This document shows positions 44,697 to 54,153 of a stretch of 64,000 bases of DNA, one piece after another. Both the position numbers and the translations under genes were made by a program. The stretch comes from Oscillospiraceae bacterium (GTDB lineage: Bacteria > Bacillota > Clostridia > Oscillospirales > Oscillospiraceae). The stretch lies in the NCBI GenBank assembly GCA_017482385.1, contig JAFUNI010000017.1:1-64000 (forward strand), written 5' to 3'. The notes under the pieces were generated by a model. The model had not been told where the DNA came from, searched no databases, and saw nothing but the letters and a program-made list of their open reading frames with translations. Numbering within the stretch: the first letter of the stretch is position 1; each line of letters opens with the position of its first letter.

Positions 44697-45116
44697 GTGA
44701 AGAAAAAAACTGTTGTTTATGTAGTGTGGGCAGTATGGTATCTGATCTGTCTGCTTTTGTGCCTGGGCGAAGAACCTGCCGGTATGGCAAAAATACCCTT
44801 TGTGGTGGTAGGCCTTGCGGCCTATGCGCCGCCCTTTTATCTGCTGTATCTGTCCAAGAAAGATGCAAAGACGATTAAAATCGTGCAAATCATCAGCGTA
44901 GCATCTTTGATCGCTTTTATAGTGCTGTTTGTGCTGGGCGTTCTGTCTGTCAACTGGAGCGCTGCGGCAGGCCGGATCGTGGATCTCCTGTTCAAAATTT
45001 TCTGTGCGCCCGTTGTGTGCGGCCAGTTTTGGGTCGTGGGTCTGTTTTTGTGGGCCAGTCTTTTGCGGGCTTGTGTCCTGCTGCTTAAAAAGCTGAACCG
45101 CCCCGATCAAAAGTAA
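44697..45116 (+). CDS. Small four-helix membrane protein of unknown function
   Basis: 139 residues starting at GTG 44697 after AAGGG. Hydrophobic segments lie at about 5-24, 33-52, 63-85 and 105-128. No family was recognised. The last 32 bases overlap the 3' end of the convergent CDF transporter gene, so only one can be transcribed to its end without collision. The small size and lack of motifs make its role unclear. Confidence 0.7.
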   Translation: MKKKTVVYVVWAVWYLICLLLCLGEEPAGMAKIPFVVVGLAAYAPPFYLLYLSKKDAKTIKIVQIISVASLIAFIVLFVLGVLSVNWSAAAGRIVDLLFKIFCAPVVCGQFWVVGLFLWASLLRACVLLLKKLNRPDQK

Positions 45117-46260
45117 TTACCAAGTAATATTTGCCCTGGCGGGCTTCTGCCAGGGCATTTTCCAGCCCTTTCTGAATGGCTTTTTCCTGCCCGGCCAATT
45201 CGTGGGGGATATTGATATCAAAAACCAAATTGGTGTGGCCCGCGCCCTTGACCATACGGAAATCGTGGAGGGAAAGCCGCTCGTCCTGCTGTTTTAAGAG
45301 CCTGCAGATGCAATCCCGAGTCTCGTCCACCACCGGGTCGCCTACCACCACCGGGTCATAGTGAATGCTCAAATGCACCCCTAACTCTGCCAGGCACTTG
45401 CGCTCTAAGTTGTCAATGAGCTCGTGGCACCAAAGGGCATCCAGTGTTTGATCCATCTCCACGTGGAGGCTGCCGAACCGCTGACCGGGGCCGTAATCGT
45501 GGACCATCAGATCGTGGTAGCCCAGTACAGCCTCTTCCTGCTTGACAAGGTCGGCGATTTGTTTCTGCAGCTCCGGGCTGGCAGACTCGCCCAGCAACGG
45601 AGAAATGGTATCCTTGGCCAAAGTCCAGCCGCTGTAGAGAATAAATACAGCTACCGCCAGACCCATATAGCCGTCGATGTGCCAGTGGGTAAAATGCTCT
45701 ACCAAAGCGGCAAGGAGCACCGCACCGGTGGAAATGCAGTCGTTCCGGCTGTCGGCAGCGGTTGCCAAAATAGCGGTGGAATCTATGTACTTGCCCAGAC
45801 GGGTGTTAAACAGGGACAGCCACAGCTTTATGCCGATGGAAAGCACCAGCACTAAGACCAACGGAATGGAAAAAGCCACCGCCGTGGGGTGGAAAATTTT
45901 GTTTACAGAGGTCTTTCCCAATTCAAAGCCAATGAGAATGATCATCACCGCAACCGCCAAGCCGGACAGGTATTCAAATCGGGCGTGGCCGTAGGGGTGA
46001 TCCTCGTCGGCAGGCTTTTCCGCCAGCTTAAAGCCGATAAAGGTGACAAGGCTGCTGCTGGCATCGGAGAGGTTATTCATAGCGTCGGCGGTGATGGACA
46101 CCGAGCCGGAAACCGTACCGATGAGGAATTTTGCGCCAAAGAGCGCTAAATTGCAAATAATACCCACAATGCCGCTGAGCCGTCCGGCGGCGGAACGCAC
46201 CTTGGGCTCGCTGGGGGCAAGACCCTTGGGAAGACCTGCTTTCATTAAAAATTTTACCAT
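45085..46260 (-). CDS. Cation diffusion facilitator (CDF) metal transporter
   Basis: 391 residues. Six membrane segments occupy about 30-215: GIVGIICNLALFGAKFLIG, then ADAMNNLSDASSSLVTFIG with the first metal site Asp, and ATAADSRNDCISTGAVLL with the second. The C-terminal cytoplasmic metal-binding domain runs to about 370. It exchanges Zn2+, Mn2+ or similar for H+; the metal cannot be predicted. A C-terminal extension beyond the usual 300 residues is present. ATG at 46260 follows GGAGG. Confidence 0.92.
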   Translation of the reverse strand: MVKFLMKAGLPKGLAPSEPKVRSAAGRLSGIVGIICNLALFGAKFLIGTVSGSVSITADAMNNLSDASSSLVTFIGFKLAEKPADEDHPYGHARFEYLSGLAVAVMIILIGFELGKTSVNKIFHPTAVAFSIPLVLVLVLSIGIKLWLSLFNTRLGKYIDSTAILATAADSRNDCISTGAVLLAALVEHFTHWHIDGYMGLAVAVFILYSGWTLAKDTISPLLGESASPELQKQIADLVKQEEAVLGYHDLMVHDYGPGQRFGSLHVEMDQTLDALWCHELIDNLERKCLAELGVHLSIHYDPVVVGDPVVDETRDCICRLLKQQDERLSLHDFRMVKGAGHTNLVFDINIPHELAGQEKAIQKGLENALAEARQGKYYLVITFDRGGSAF

Positions 46261-46303
46261 AATTACCTCCAGGCAAAACTTGTAGTATTTGAATTTGTAT
46301 TTT

Positions 46304-46381
46304 GTAGGGGAGGGATATCATCCCTCCCGCTACCTTACCAACATTGGAACCATTGCGGGAGGCATACTATGCCTCCCCTAC
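46304..46381. repeat. Palindromic repeat, copy 4 (B-A)
   Basis: Same halves with a spacer of about 30 bases, between the CDF and DegV genes. Confidence 0.95.
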
Positions 46382-46566
46382 AGGGGAATCGCCGCTTTTT
46401 GAAATTCTACCGGCAGTAGAGTGAGAAATTCTACCGCCGGGAGGTATGAAAATACCCCATTCCAGCCCCGGGGGCTGTTCAAAAATAGGATTTTTGCGTA
46501 AAATATGTACCGTAAATATTATACGCGGCCAGGCGCTTCCTGTCCAGCGTTTTTGAAGGAGTTTTT
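46382..46566. promoter_or_regulatory. Upstream region and promoter of degV
   Basis: GAAATTCTACCG occurs twice (from about 46400 and 46424), 24 bases apart. The promoter is TTGCGT (46494-46499), 17 bp, TATTAT (46517-46522). AAGGAG precedes the ATG. Confidence 0.65.
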
Positions 46567-47427
46567 ATGAGCTATAAAATCATTACCGATTCCTGCTGCG
46601 ATTTGCCGGAGCAGATGTATGACCAGTTAGATGTAACAGTTGTGAATTTGAGCCTTACCATCAAGGGTCAGACCATCAACAACTACACCGAGTCCCAGCT
46701 GAAGGAGATCTATGCGGATCTGCGCGCCGGTGAGCATGCTACCACCGCCGCCGCCAACCCCCAGGATTGGGAGGATGTCATTGCCCCTGTTTTGGAGCAG
46801 GGTCAGGATGCTTTGGTGCTGGCCTTCTCCTCCGGTCTTTCCACTACTTATCAGTCTGCGGTGATCGCCGCTGACGAGCTGATGGAGCGCTTCCCCGGCA
46901 GAACTGTCAAGGTGGTGGATACCCTGTGTGCATCCATGGGCCAGGGTCTTCTGCTGTACTATGCCTGCAAGAAACGGGATGCGGGTATGTCTTTAGAGGA
47001 AGTATTCGCCTGGTGCGAAGAAAAGAAATACAATCTTTGCCACTGGTTCACTGTGGATGATCTGTTCTTCTTAAAGCGGGGTGGCCGTGTCAGCGCGGCT
47101 ACCGCCATCGCCGGTACCATGCTGCAGATCAAGCCCGTCCTCCATGTGGATAACGAGGGTCATTTGATCAATGTAGCCAAGGCCCGCGGTCGTAAGGCTG
47201 CTCTGCAGACCCTGGCAAAGAAAATGGCAGATACCCAGATCGTTGGCGCAAATGATACCATTTTCATTTCCCACGGCGATTGCCTGGAGGATGCAGAGGC
47301 GCTGGCAGAGATGATAAAGAGCCAGTGCGGCGTGAAGGAAGTTGTGATCCACTACATCGGCGGTGTTATCGGTTCTCATGCCGGCCCCGGCACTGTGGCG
47401 CTGTTCTTCCTGGGCAACGAAAGATAA
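46567..47427 (+). CDS. DegV family fatty-acid-binding protein
   Basis: 286 residues. IITDSCCDLPEQMYDQLDV is the DegV start, LAFSSGLSTTYQSAVIAAD the lipid-head Ser/Thr site, and VGANDTIFISHGDCLEDA and IGSHAGPGTVALFF the C-terminal lobe. DegV/FakB proteins present a bound fatty acid to the kinase FakA for phosphorylation in host-lipid uptake; fakA is not in the window. The gene has its own promoter and terminator. Confidence 0.93.
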   Translation: MSYKIITDSCCDLPEQMYDQLDVTVVNLSLTIKGQTINNYTESQLKEIYADLRAGEHATTAAANPQDWEDVIAPVLEQGQDALVLAFSSGLSTTYQSAVIAADELMERFPGRTVKVVDTLCASMGQGLLLYYACKKRDAGMSLEEVFAWCEEKKYNLCHWFTVDDLFFLKRGGRVSAATAIAGTMLQIKPVLHVDNEGHLINVAKARGRKAALQTLAKKMADTQIVGANDTIFISHGDCLEDAEALAEMIKSQCGVKEVVIHYIGGVIGSHAGPGTVALFFLGNER

Positions 47428-47428
47428 G

Positions 47429-47489
47429 AAAAAAGGAGCGGGAAACCGCTCCTTTTTAATGCATAATGCAGAATGCTTAATGCATAATG
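47429..47489 (+). terminator. Terminator of degV with adjoining 7-bp-period repeat
   Basis: The stem AAAAAAGGAGCGG-GAAA-CCGCTCCTTTTT (47429-47457) is followed by tandem AATGCATAATGCAGAATGC-like units (47458-47489). Confidence 0.9.
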
Positions 47490-47524
47490 AAAGCGGTGCA
47501 GCCGGAGCTGCACCGCTTATGTTT

Positions 47525-49588
47525 TTAGTCGTCGTTCTTAGCCTCGTCGATGATCTTCTGCTGGTTAGCCTTGGGCACTTCCTCGTAACGGACAAACTCC
47601 AGTGTGAAGGTGCCGCGTGCCTGGGTCATAGCCCGCAGGTCAATGGCGTAGTTGCTCATTTCAGCCATGGGAACTTCAGCTTCCACCACGGTATTGCCGT
47701 CGGCATCGGGGTTCATACCCAGAGGACGGCCGCGGCGCTTGCTCAGGTCACCCATCACATCGCCCACGTAGGACTCGGGAACGGTAACAGCCAAAGCACC
47801 AACAGGCTCCAGCAGAGTGGGAGCGGCGTTGGGCATTGCTTCCTTGAAGGCCAGGATAGCGGCCAGCTTAAATGCCATTTCGTTGGAGTCAACGGGGTGG
47901 TAAGAGCCATCGTACAGAACAGCTTTCAGACCAACCATGGGATAGCCGGCCAGGGGTCCCTTGAGAACGGCTTCCTGCACGCCCTTTTCAACAGCAGGGT
48001 TGAAGTTCTTGGGCACAGCGCCGCCCACAACTTCCACATCGAAGATCAGCTCGTCCTGCTCCTCCTGGGGAGAGAACCGGATCCAAACATCACCGAACTG
48101 ACCGCTGCCACCGGTCTGCTTCTTGTGACGGCCATGGGCCTCGACGGTCTTCTTGATCTTCTCGCGGAAAGCGACCTTGGCGGGGCTCAGCTCAGCATCC
48201 ACACCAAAGCGGCTCTTCAGCTTGGAAACCAGCACATCCAGATGCTGATCGCCGGCGCCGGAGATGACCAGCTGATGGGTTTCAGCATTGTTGACCAAGG
48301 TGAAGGAGGGATCTTCCTCGTTCAGACGGGCAAGGCCGGCAGCGACCTTTTCTTCCTGGCCCTTGGTCTTGGGAGCGATGGCCTGGGAGTAGCAGGGAGC
48401 TGCGTAGGGGATCTGCTTCAGGCTGACCACCTTACGGGAATCACAAAGGGTATCACCGGTCTTGACCTTATCCATCTTGCCGATGGCGCCGATGTCACCG
48501 CAGGCCAGAGCCTTGATCTCGGTGGCCTTCTTGCCGCACATGGTGTACAGACGGCCCAGCTTCTCGGTCTCGCCGGTCCGGGCATTGACCAGAGCGGTAT
48601 CGGAGGTGATCTCACCGGACAGGACCTTCACGAAGGAGTACTTGCCGTACTGATCGGAAACGGTCTTGAAAACGAAGGCAGAGGGAACGCCGCCGGGAGA
48701 AACCACGAACTCCTCGGTAGTGCCGTCGGCCAGGGTTGCCTTGTGGTAGTTGCCCTCGATGGGGTTGGGGAACAGGTCGATGATGTGATCCATCAGCATG
48801 AGGCTGCCCAGGCAGTTGACACCGGAGCCGCAGAGCACGGGGAAGATGGTCCGGTCCAGAACACCCTGGTGGATGCCCTTGATCATTTCAGCGTAAGTAA
48901 AGTCTTCGCCACCGAAGAACTTATCCATAAATTCTTCGCTGGTCTCAGCGACAGCTTCCTTCAAAGCATCATTGAAGTCGGTGATGACTTCTTCCTTGCC
49001 CTCGGGAACGTCGATCTCAACGCGCTTTAAGTTCTGCATCTCGTAAGCGCGCTTGTTCAGCACATCGATGATACCGGTGACCTTGCGGTTGCCGTCCCAA
49101 ATGGGAACGACCAGAGGCGCGATCTTGTTGCCGTACTTCTCACGCAGAGCGTCAAAAGTAGCGTTGTAGTCGGAGTTGTCCTCATCTACCTTGGAAATGT
49201 AGACGATGCAGGGCATATTCCGGTCCTGGCAGTACTTCCAGGCCTTCTCAAAGCCAACGGTGATACCGTCCTTGGCGGACAGAACCAAAATGGCTGCATC
49301 GGCGGCGCGGAGGGCTTCCATCACAGCGCCGGAGAAGTCGAAACCACCGGGGGTGTCCAGCAGGTTCAGCTTGGTATTCTTATAAATAAGAGGCACCAAG
49401 GAGGTGGAAATGGAAATATTACGCTTGATCTCCTCGGGATCGTAGTCACAAACGGTGTTGCCGTCGGCGTTTTTGCCCATACGGACAATAGAACCGGTCA
49501 TATAGAGCAGGCTCTCAGCCAGGGCGGATTTACCGCTGCCGCTGTGTCCCAGCAAGCAGACGTTGCGAATAGCATTTGCAGTGTACAT
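47525..49588 (-). CDS. Elongation factor G-like translational GTPase (EF-G paralogue)
   Basis: 687 residues with all EF-G domains I-V. G1 is GHSGSGKS (14-21). G3 is DTPGGFDF: Gly82 stands where translational GTPases have the catalytic His (DTPGHxDF). G4 is SKVD (132-135) rather than NKxD. Domain IV (FGDVWIRFSPQEEQDELIFD) and domain V are complete. The His loss suggests slow or absent GTP hydrolysis, as in EF-G paralogues with roles other than routine translocation. The canonical fusA is presumably elsewhere. A 5' leader hairpin (GCGGTG/CACCGC) and a good promoter precede it (TTGAAA 49669-49664, 17 bp, TATAAT 49646-49641). Confidence 0.9.
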   Translation of the reverse strand: MYTANAIRNVCLLGHSGSGKSALAESLLYMTGSIVRMGKNADGNTVCDYDPEEIKRNISISTSLVPLIYKNTKLNLLDTPGGFDFSGAVMEALRAADAAILVLSAKDGITVGFEKAWKYCQDRNMPCIVYISKVDEDNSDYNATFDALREKYGNKIAPLVVPIWDGNRKVTGIIDVLNKRAYEMQNLKRVEIDVPEGKEEVITDFNDALKEAVAETSEEFMDKFFGGEDFTYAEMIKGIHQGVLDRTIFPVLCGSGVNCLGSLMLMDHIIDLFPNPIEGNYHKATLADGTTEEFVVSPGGVPSAFVFKTVSDQYGKYSFVKVLSGEITSDTALVNARTGETEKLGRLYTMCGKKATEIKALACGDIGAIGKMDKVKTGDTLCDSRKVVSLKQIPYAAPCYSQAIAPKTKGQEEKVAAGLARLNEEDPSFTLVNNAETHQLVISGAGDQHLDVLVSKLKSRFGVDAELSPAKVAFREKIKKTVEAHGRHKKQTGGSGQFGDVWIRFSPQEEQDELIFDVEVVGGAVPKNFNPAVEKGVQEAVLKGPLAGYPMVGLKAVLYDGSYHPVDSNEMAFKLAAILAFKEAMPNAAPTLLEPVGALAVTVPESYVGDVMGDLSKRRGRPLGMNPDADGNTVVEAEVPMAEMSNYAIDLRAMTQARGTFTLEFVRYEEVPKANQQKIIDEAKNDD

Positions 49589-50036
49589 ATATGTTCATTC
49601 TCCTTTCGTGGACCGCGGTGCACAGCACCGCAATAAGGACATTATACACGAACAGCGCTGTGATTTCAATGGTTTTTTTGTGATTTTTGTGAAAAAATCC
49701 CAGTCGGGGGCAAAATGTTTGGAAATCGGTGTGTTTTTCGGACAAACACATTTGTCTTTTGCTAAAAAGTTTTGCTTTTAGGGTCACCTCCGGGAAGATA
49801 CTACCGCTCTCCTGCGATGGACAATCTATATCGTAGGGGAGGCATACTATGCCTCCCGCAAGATCTTCTGATATCTCCGCATTGGCGGGAGGGATGGTAT
49901 CCCTCCCCTACAACCTTTTGGGGCAAAAGTTGACAAGTTTTTCCTTGTGAATTTTTTTGAAAATTTTTGTGATGGGGTAGCGATTACAATAATATTATGG
50001 TATAATGCTTATAACTATACCATTTGGAGAGAGATT
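49589..50036. other. Intergenic region with a promoter on the left and one repeat copy
   Basis: Contains the EF-G-like promoter, then about 150 bases (49680-49830) in which I see nothing specific, the palindromic repeat at 49833-49911 and an AT-rich stretch. TATAAT at 50001-50006 may be the -10 box of the U32 gene, but its -35 is not clear. Confidence 0.55.
49833..49911. repeat. Palindromic repeat, copy 5 (A-B)
   Basis: Same halves with a spacer of about 30 bases, upstream of the U32 peptidase gene. Confidence 0.95.
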
Positions 50037-52115
50037 ATGCTGGAACTTTTAGCCCCTGCCGGGTCCATGGAGGCCCTGCGCGCGGCAGTGCAAAACGGAG
50101 CCAATGCGGTGTATTTGGGCTGCGGGCAGTTCAATGCCCGGCAAAGCGCCAAGAATTTTACACCCCAGGCTCTGACCGAGGCCGTTAAATATTGCCATAT
50201 CCGCGGTGTAGCTGTTCATCTGACCCTGAACACCCTGGTGTCCGACAAGGAGACCCAGGAAGCTACGGCGCTGATCCGTTATGCCGCAAACACCGGCGTG
50301 GATGCCTTTATCGTGCAGGATTTAGGACTTGTCCAGCTGTGCCGGCAGATCGCCCCCCATATCCCCATCCATGGCTCTACCCAAATGACTGTCCATTCTC
50401 TGCCTGGCGTGCAATTCTGCGCAGGCTTAGGTATGTCCCGTGTGGTGCTGAGCCGGGAGCTGAGCCGGGAGGAGATCCGTTATATTTGCGAGAATTCCCC
50501 CATTGAGATCGAAGTATTCGGCCACGGCGCTTTGTGTATGAGTTATTCCGGACAGTGCTACCTGTCCGCTGCCATTGGCGGCCGTTCCGGCAACCGGGGC
50601 CGCTGCGCCCAGCCCTGCCGGCAAAGCTACGGCTACAGCCGCTGGGAGAATAAATATCCCTTAAGCCTCAAGGACAACTGCACTGTGCAGTATGTGAAGG
50701 ACTTGGAGGAGATGGGCGTTGCTTCTTTGAAGCTGGAGGGCCGCATGAAGCGGCCGGAGTATGTGGCCGCTGTGACCCAGGTGTACCGCCAGGCCATCGA
50801 TACAGGCCATGTGACAAAGCCCATGCTCGACCAGCTTACCACCGCCTTCAACCGCCAGGGCTTTACCGATTACTACACAGGCCGCACCGGCCCCCATATG
50901 TTTGGCATCCGTGACGACAGCAAGACCGACGAGCGTTGGTGCAAGGAGATGCGCAAGACCTATGAGGCTGCGGAAAATCCCCTGGTAAAGGTGGTTTTTG
51001 ATGTGGTTATCAAGCACGGCCAGACCACCTTGACCGTTGCCGATGAATCCGGCAACAAATGTACCTTGAACGGCCCTGTGGCAGAACCTGCCCGGGGTAT
51101 GGGTCTGGGTCATGATGATTTGGCTTTGCGGCTGAGTAAGACCGGCGGCACGCCTTACGCCTGCGTGAATGTGAGAACCGACATTGCGCCGGGGCTGATG
51201 CTGTCCGCGGCTGCCATCAACGGTATGCGCCGGGATGCGCTGAATCTGCTCACTGCCAAGCGGGCCCGCCAGGAAAGCGAGCCTTTGGGCCGCCCTGCAA
51301 GAGTTGTTACCCACAAAGGACCTACTGCGCCCCCGGAATATACCGCCCAGGTGACCACCCGGGAGCAGATCACGCCGAAATTGCTGAATTTCGGTCTGAG
51401 CGTGCTGTATGTGCCCCTGCATATTTTGACCGCCGACCCGGCATTCTGCCAAACCCTGGCCCAAAAGGTGAATATTTGCGCAGTGCTGCCCCGGATCGTC
51501 CACGATGGGGAGCTCAGTAAGCTGCGCCAGGATCTGCTGGATGTACGGCGGATGGGTGTCCGGGAGGCACTCATCGGCAATGTGGGCCTGCTGCTGCCTG
51601 TACGGGAGTGCGGATTGCGCGCCCGGGGCGATTTTGGCCTGAACCTGTATAGCTCCGCCGCAGTGAATTTCGCCAAGGATATGCAGCTGCGTTCTGCCTG
51701 CTTGAGTTTTGAAATGACTCTGCCCCAAATCCGGGATGTGAGCAAGGGTGTTCCCTGTGAGATCTTGATTTACGGCCGTCTGCCGCTGATGGTGACGGAG
51801 AACTGTCTGCTAAGGAACAAGACCGGCCAGTGTACCTGCCATACAGGGCCTGCCAAGCTGGTGGACAAGACCGGTGCCGAGTTCCCCATTGTGAAAGATG
51901 GAAACAGCTGCCGCAGCGTTCTGCTCAACGGCAAGAAGCTGTTTTGGCTGGATCGGCAGGATGATTTGGCCCGGCTGGGCCTGTGGGCTACCCGTCTGTC
52001 CTTTACCACGGAAAACCCCCGTGAGGTGGACAGAGTGCTTGCCGCCTGCGCAGGTGGCGCAGCCTTTGACCCCGGTGCCTGCACCAGAGGTCTGTACCTG
52101 CGGGGTGTGGAATAA
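50037..52115 (+). CDS. U32 family peptidase-like protein (long form with DUF3656-like tail)
   Basis: 692 residues. ELLAPAGSMEALRAAVQNGA is the U32 start; the U32 signature region is EVFGHGALCMSYSGQCYLS followed by GRCAQPCRQSYGY, with the conserved Cys. The N-terminal U32 part spans about 1-320; the rest is a longer extension of the kind seen in about 700-residue members. Some U32 proteins (RlhA, TrhP) are RNA hydroxylases rather than peptidases, so the name does not fix the activity. GGAGAG precedes the ATG at 50037. Confidence 0.9.
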   Translation: MLELLAPAGSMEALRAAVQNGANAVYLGCGQFNARQSAKNFTPQALTEAVKYCHIRGVAVHLTLNTLVSDKETQEATALIRYAANTGVDAFIVQDLGLVQLCRQIAPHIPIHGSTQMTVHSLPGVQFCAGLGMSRVVLSRELSREEIRYICENSPIEIEVFGHGALCMSYSGQCYLSAAIGGRSGNRGRCAQPCRQSYGYSRWENKYPLSLKDNCTVQYVKDLEEMGVASLKLEGRMKRPEYVAAVTQVYRQAIDTGHVTKPMLDQLTTAFNRQGFTDYYTGRTGPHMFGIRDDSKTDERWCKEMRKTYEAAENPLVKVVFDVVIKHGQTTLTVADESGNKCTLNGPVAEPARGMGLGHDDLALRLSKTGGTPYACVNVRTDIAPGLMLSAAAINGMRRDALNLLTAKRARQESEPLGRPARVVTHKGPTAPPEYTAQVTTREQITPKLLNFGLSVLYVPLHILTADPAFCQTLAQKVNICAVLPRIVHDGELSKLRQDLLDVRRMGVREALIGNVGLLLPVRECGLRARGDFGLNLYSSAAVNFAKDMQLRSACLSFEMTLPQIRDVSKGVPCEILIYGRLPLMVTENCLLRNKTGQCTCHTGPAKLVDKTGAEFPIVKDGNSCRSVLLNGKKLFWLDRQDDLARLGLWATRLSFTTENPREVDRVLAACAGGAAFDPGACTRGLYLRGVE

Positions 52116-52145
52116 TTGAAAATTGAGAATTGAGAATTTGTGTAT

Positions 52146-52709
52146 ATGCAAGTAATTTTAGCGTCCCAATCGCCGCGACGGCAGGAATTGTTGAAGCTGT
52201 TCCATATTCCCTTTACTGTCCGGGTGGCGGATATTGACGAAACAATGGACGAAAGCAAGCCGCCCTATGACGAGGTGGCCCGGGTCAGCAGCTTGAAGGC
52301 AATGGCGGTTTCCCGGGAAGAAAGCGATGTGGTCATCGCCGCCGATACCATCGTTGTGTGCGACGGAAAGGTTTTGGGCAAGCCCAAAGACGAGGCCGAT
52401 GCCCACAGAATGCTTAATTTGCTTTCCGGCCGGGATCATCAGGTGATGACCGGTCTAACTGTCTTGCGGGGAGAGAAAATTCTCTCCTGCACCGAGGTGA
52501 CGGATATCCACTTCCGTGCGCTGACAGAAAAAGAGATTGAAAGCTATATCCGCACCGGCGAGCCTATGGACAAAGCAGGCTCTTACGGCATCCAGGGTGG
52601 CGCTGCCCTGTTTGCGGAAAAGCTCTGCGGAGATTATTTCAATGTGGTGGGGCTGCCGGTTTGCCGGTTGGGCAAGCTTCTGAAAGAAATCGCCCCGGAA
52701 CTGTTCTGA
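52146..52709 (+). CDS. maf: Maf-like nucleoside triphosphate pyrophosphatase
   Basis: 187 residues. ILASQSPRRQELLKLF is the Maf start, then DTIVVCDGKVLGKPKDEADA, the metal and base loop, and GEPMDKAGSYGIQGGAAL, the last signature. Maf proteins hydrolyse dTTP/UTP or modified nucleotides. Here the gene directly precedes mreC, the usual maf-mre-mrd order in Firmicutes. ATG at 52146 has only a weak ribosome site; GTG at 52140 is an alternative. A short 7-bp-period run (AATTGAGAATTGAGAATT) occupies the gap before it. Confidence 0.93.
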   Translation: MQVILASQSPRRQELLKLFHIPFTVRVADIDETMDESKPPYDEVARVSSLKAMAVSREESDVVIAADTIVVCDGKVLGKPKDEADAHRMLNLLSGRDHQVMTGLTVLRGEKILSCTEVTDIHFRALTEKEIESYIRTGEPMDKAGSYGIQGGAALFAEKLCGDYFNVVGLPVCRLGKLLKEIAPELF

Positions 52710-52739
52710 ACGCCCCTTGAAACAATTGGAGGAAACTTT

Positions 52740-53570
52740 ATGAAACATTTATTTACCGGCCGTGTCCGTGTGGTGCTGGTGGCAACGGTGCTGATCGCCA
52801 TTGTGCTGGCGGTTGCGGGCTCTTTGATTGGTCTGAGCTTTCCCCAGACGGTAGTGCAGGGCATTTTGTCCCCTTTCCGGGCCGGCGCCAGCAAGCTGAT
52901 GGACGGCGCGGAGCAGCTGTATGACTATATCTTCAAATACGAATCCCTCCAGGCGGAGAACGATGCCCTCAAAGAGCAGCTGGCTGCCATCGAGGACGAG
53001 GCCCGGGATGCCTATGCCACCAAGCAGGAAAATGAGCGGCTGAAAGCGGCTTTGGGACTGAAGGAAGCCCACGAGGACTATGAACTGGTGGATGCGTACA
53101 TCATTTCCACCAGCTCCGGCGATTGGAGCAATACCTTCACCATCAACCGGGGTACCAATGTGGGCATTCAGAAGGATATGTGCGCCATCACCGCCTACGG
53201 CGAGATCGTGGGCTTGGTGAGCGAGGTGGGCGTAAACTACGCTGTGGTGAAGTCCGTGCTGGACTCCTCTTTGGAGATCAGCGCCACCATCGCGGCCTCC
53301 GGTCACAGCGGCATGGTCCAGGGCGGCTATGCTTCCGGTCTTGAGGGCCTGCTGCGTATGAATTACCTGCCCTCCAATTCCACCATCCGAAACCGGGATC
53401 AGGTAGTCACCACCGGCTCTACGGTCTATCCCCGGAATTTGGTGCTGGGCTATGTGGTGGACGCAGGCTTTGACGATACCGGCGTTGCCAAGTATGCGCT
53501 GTTGGAGCCGGCGGCAGATGTGCGCAGCCTGGAGCAGGTATTTATCGTGACACAGTATAATGTGGGGTAA
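52740..53570 (+). CDS. mreC: Rod-shape-determining protein MreC
   Basis: 276 residues. A membrane helix (about 10-30), a coiled coil (about 65-110, YESLQAENDALKEQLAAIED) and a beta-barrel extracytoplasmic domain with DWSNTFTINRGTNVGIQKDM, the MreC signature. It links MreB/MreD with PBP2 in lateral wall growth. GGAGG precedes the ATG. mreB is not in the window. It is first in the mreC-mreD-pbp2 set, 30 bases after maf. Confidence 0.95.
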   Translation: MKHLFTGRVRVVLVATVLIAIVLAVAGSLIGLSFPQTVVQGILSPFRAGASKLMDGAEQLYDYIFKYESLQAENDALKEQLAAIEDEARDAYATKQENERLKAALGLKEAHEDYELVDAYIISTSSGDWSNTFTINRGTNVGIQKDMCAITAYGEIVGLVSEVGVNYAVVKSVLDSSLEISATIAASGHSGMVQGGYASGLEGLLRMNYLPSNSTIRNRDQVVTTGSTVYPRNLVLGYVVDAGFDDTGVAKYALLEPAADVRSLEQVFIVTQYNVG

Positions 53571-53574
53571 GACT

Positions 53575-54153
53575 ATGGCAAAAAAGTACGAATTTCGCCC
53601 GGATAAGCCGAAATTCTCCCTGCTGACCTATCTGATCCTATCGCCCAACCAGCGGCGCAAAGCCCTCAAATGGGGTCTTTATACCGCGTTTTTGGTGTTT
53701 TTGTCGGTTTTGCAGGATGTGGCGCTGAGCCGGGTGCGGATTTTCGGAGCGACCACCGAGCTGATCCCCTGCGCGATCTTCCTGATCTGCATTATGGAGG
53801 GCGTGGAGCAGGGCAGTGTCTTTGCGCTGATCTCCAGCCTTTTGTATCTGTTTTCCGGCACAGCTCCGGGCGTTTACTCTATGGTGGCAATCGTCTTCTG
53901 TGCCATAGGCGCATGCGTTGTGCGGCAGGCTTATTTGCAGGAGCGGTTTTCTTCGGCAATGATCAGCACCAGCCTGGCAATGGTTTGCTATGTGCTGACG
54001 AATTTCATCTTCGGCTTGTTCCTGGGACTGACTATTTGGAGCAGATTCCACGGATTTCTCATTACAGCCGTACTGTCACTGCTGGCAGTACCGGCATTTT
54101 ACCCCATTTTCAAGGCCATTGGTAAAATTGGAGGCCAGTTATGGAAAGATTAA
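53575..54153 (+). CDS. mreD: Rod-shape-determining protein MreD
   Basis: 192 residues with about five to six membrane segments. YTAFLVFLSVLQDVALSRVRIFG and AIFLICIMEGVEQGSVFALI resemble MreD of Clostridia. It bridges MreC and the cell-wall synthesis complex. The ATG at 53575 follows GGGGTAAG; an in-frame ATG at 53560 overlaps mreC. It overlaps the next gene by 13 bases. Confidence 0.9.
   Translation: MAKKYEFRPDKPKFSLLTYLILSPNQRRKALKWGLYTAFLVFLSVLQDVALSRVRIFGATTELIPCAIFLICIMEGVEQGSVFALISSLLYLFSGTAPGVYSMVAIVFCAIGACVVRQAYLQERFSSAMISTSLAMVCYVLTNFIFGLFLGLTIWSRFHGFLITAVLSLLAVPAFYPIFKAIGKIGGQLWKD

Noticed and set aside
47363-49030. A 555-codon plus-strand frame opposite the EF-G-like gene
   Set aside because: Antisense shadow of a clear EF-G-type gene; composition is Gly/His/Leu-rich as expected for such shadows.
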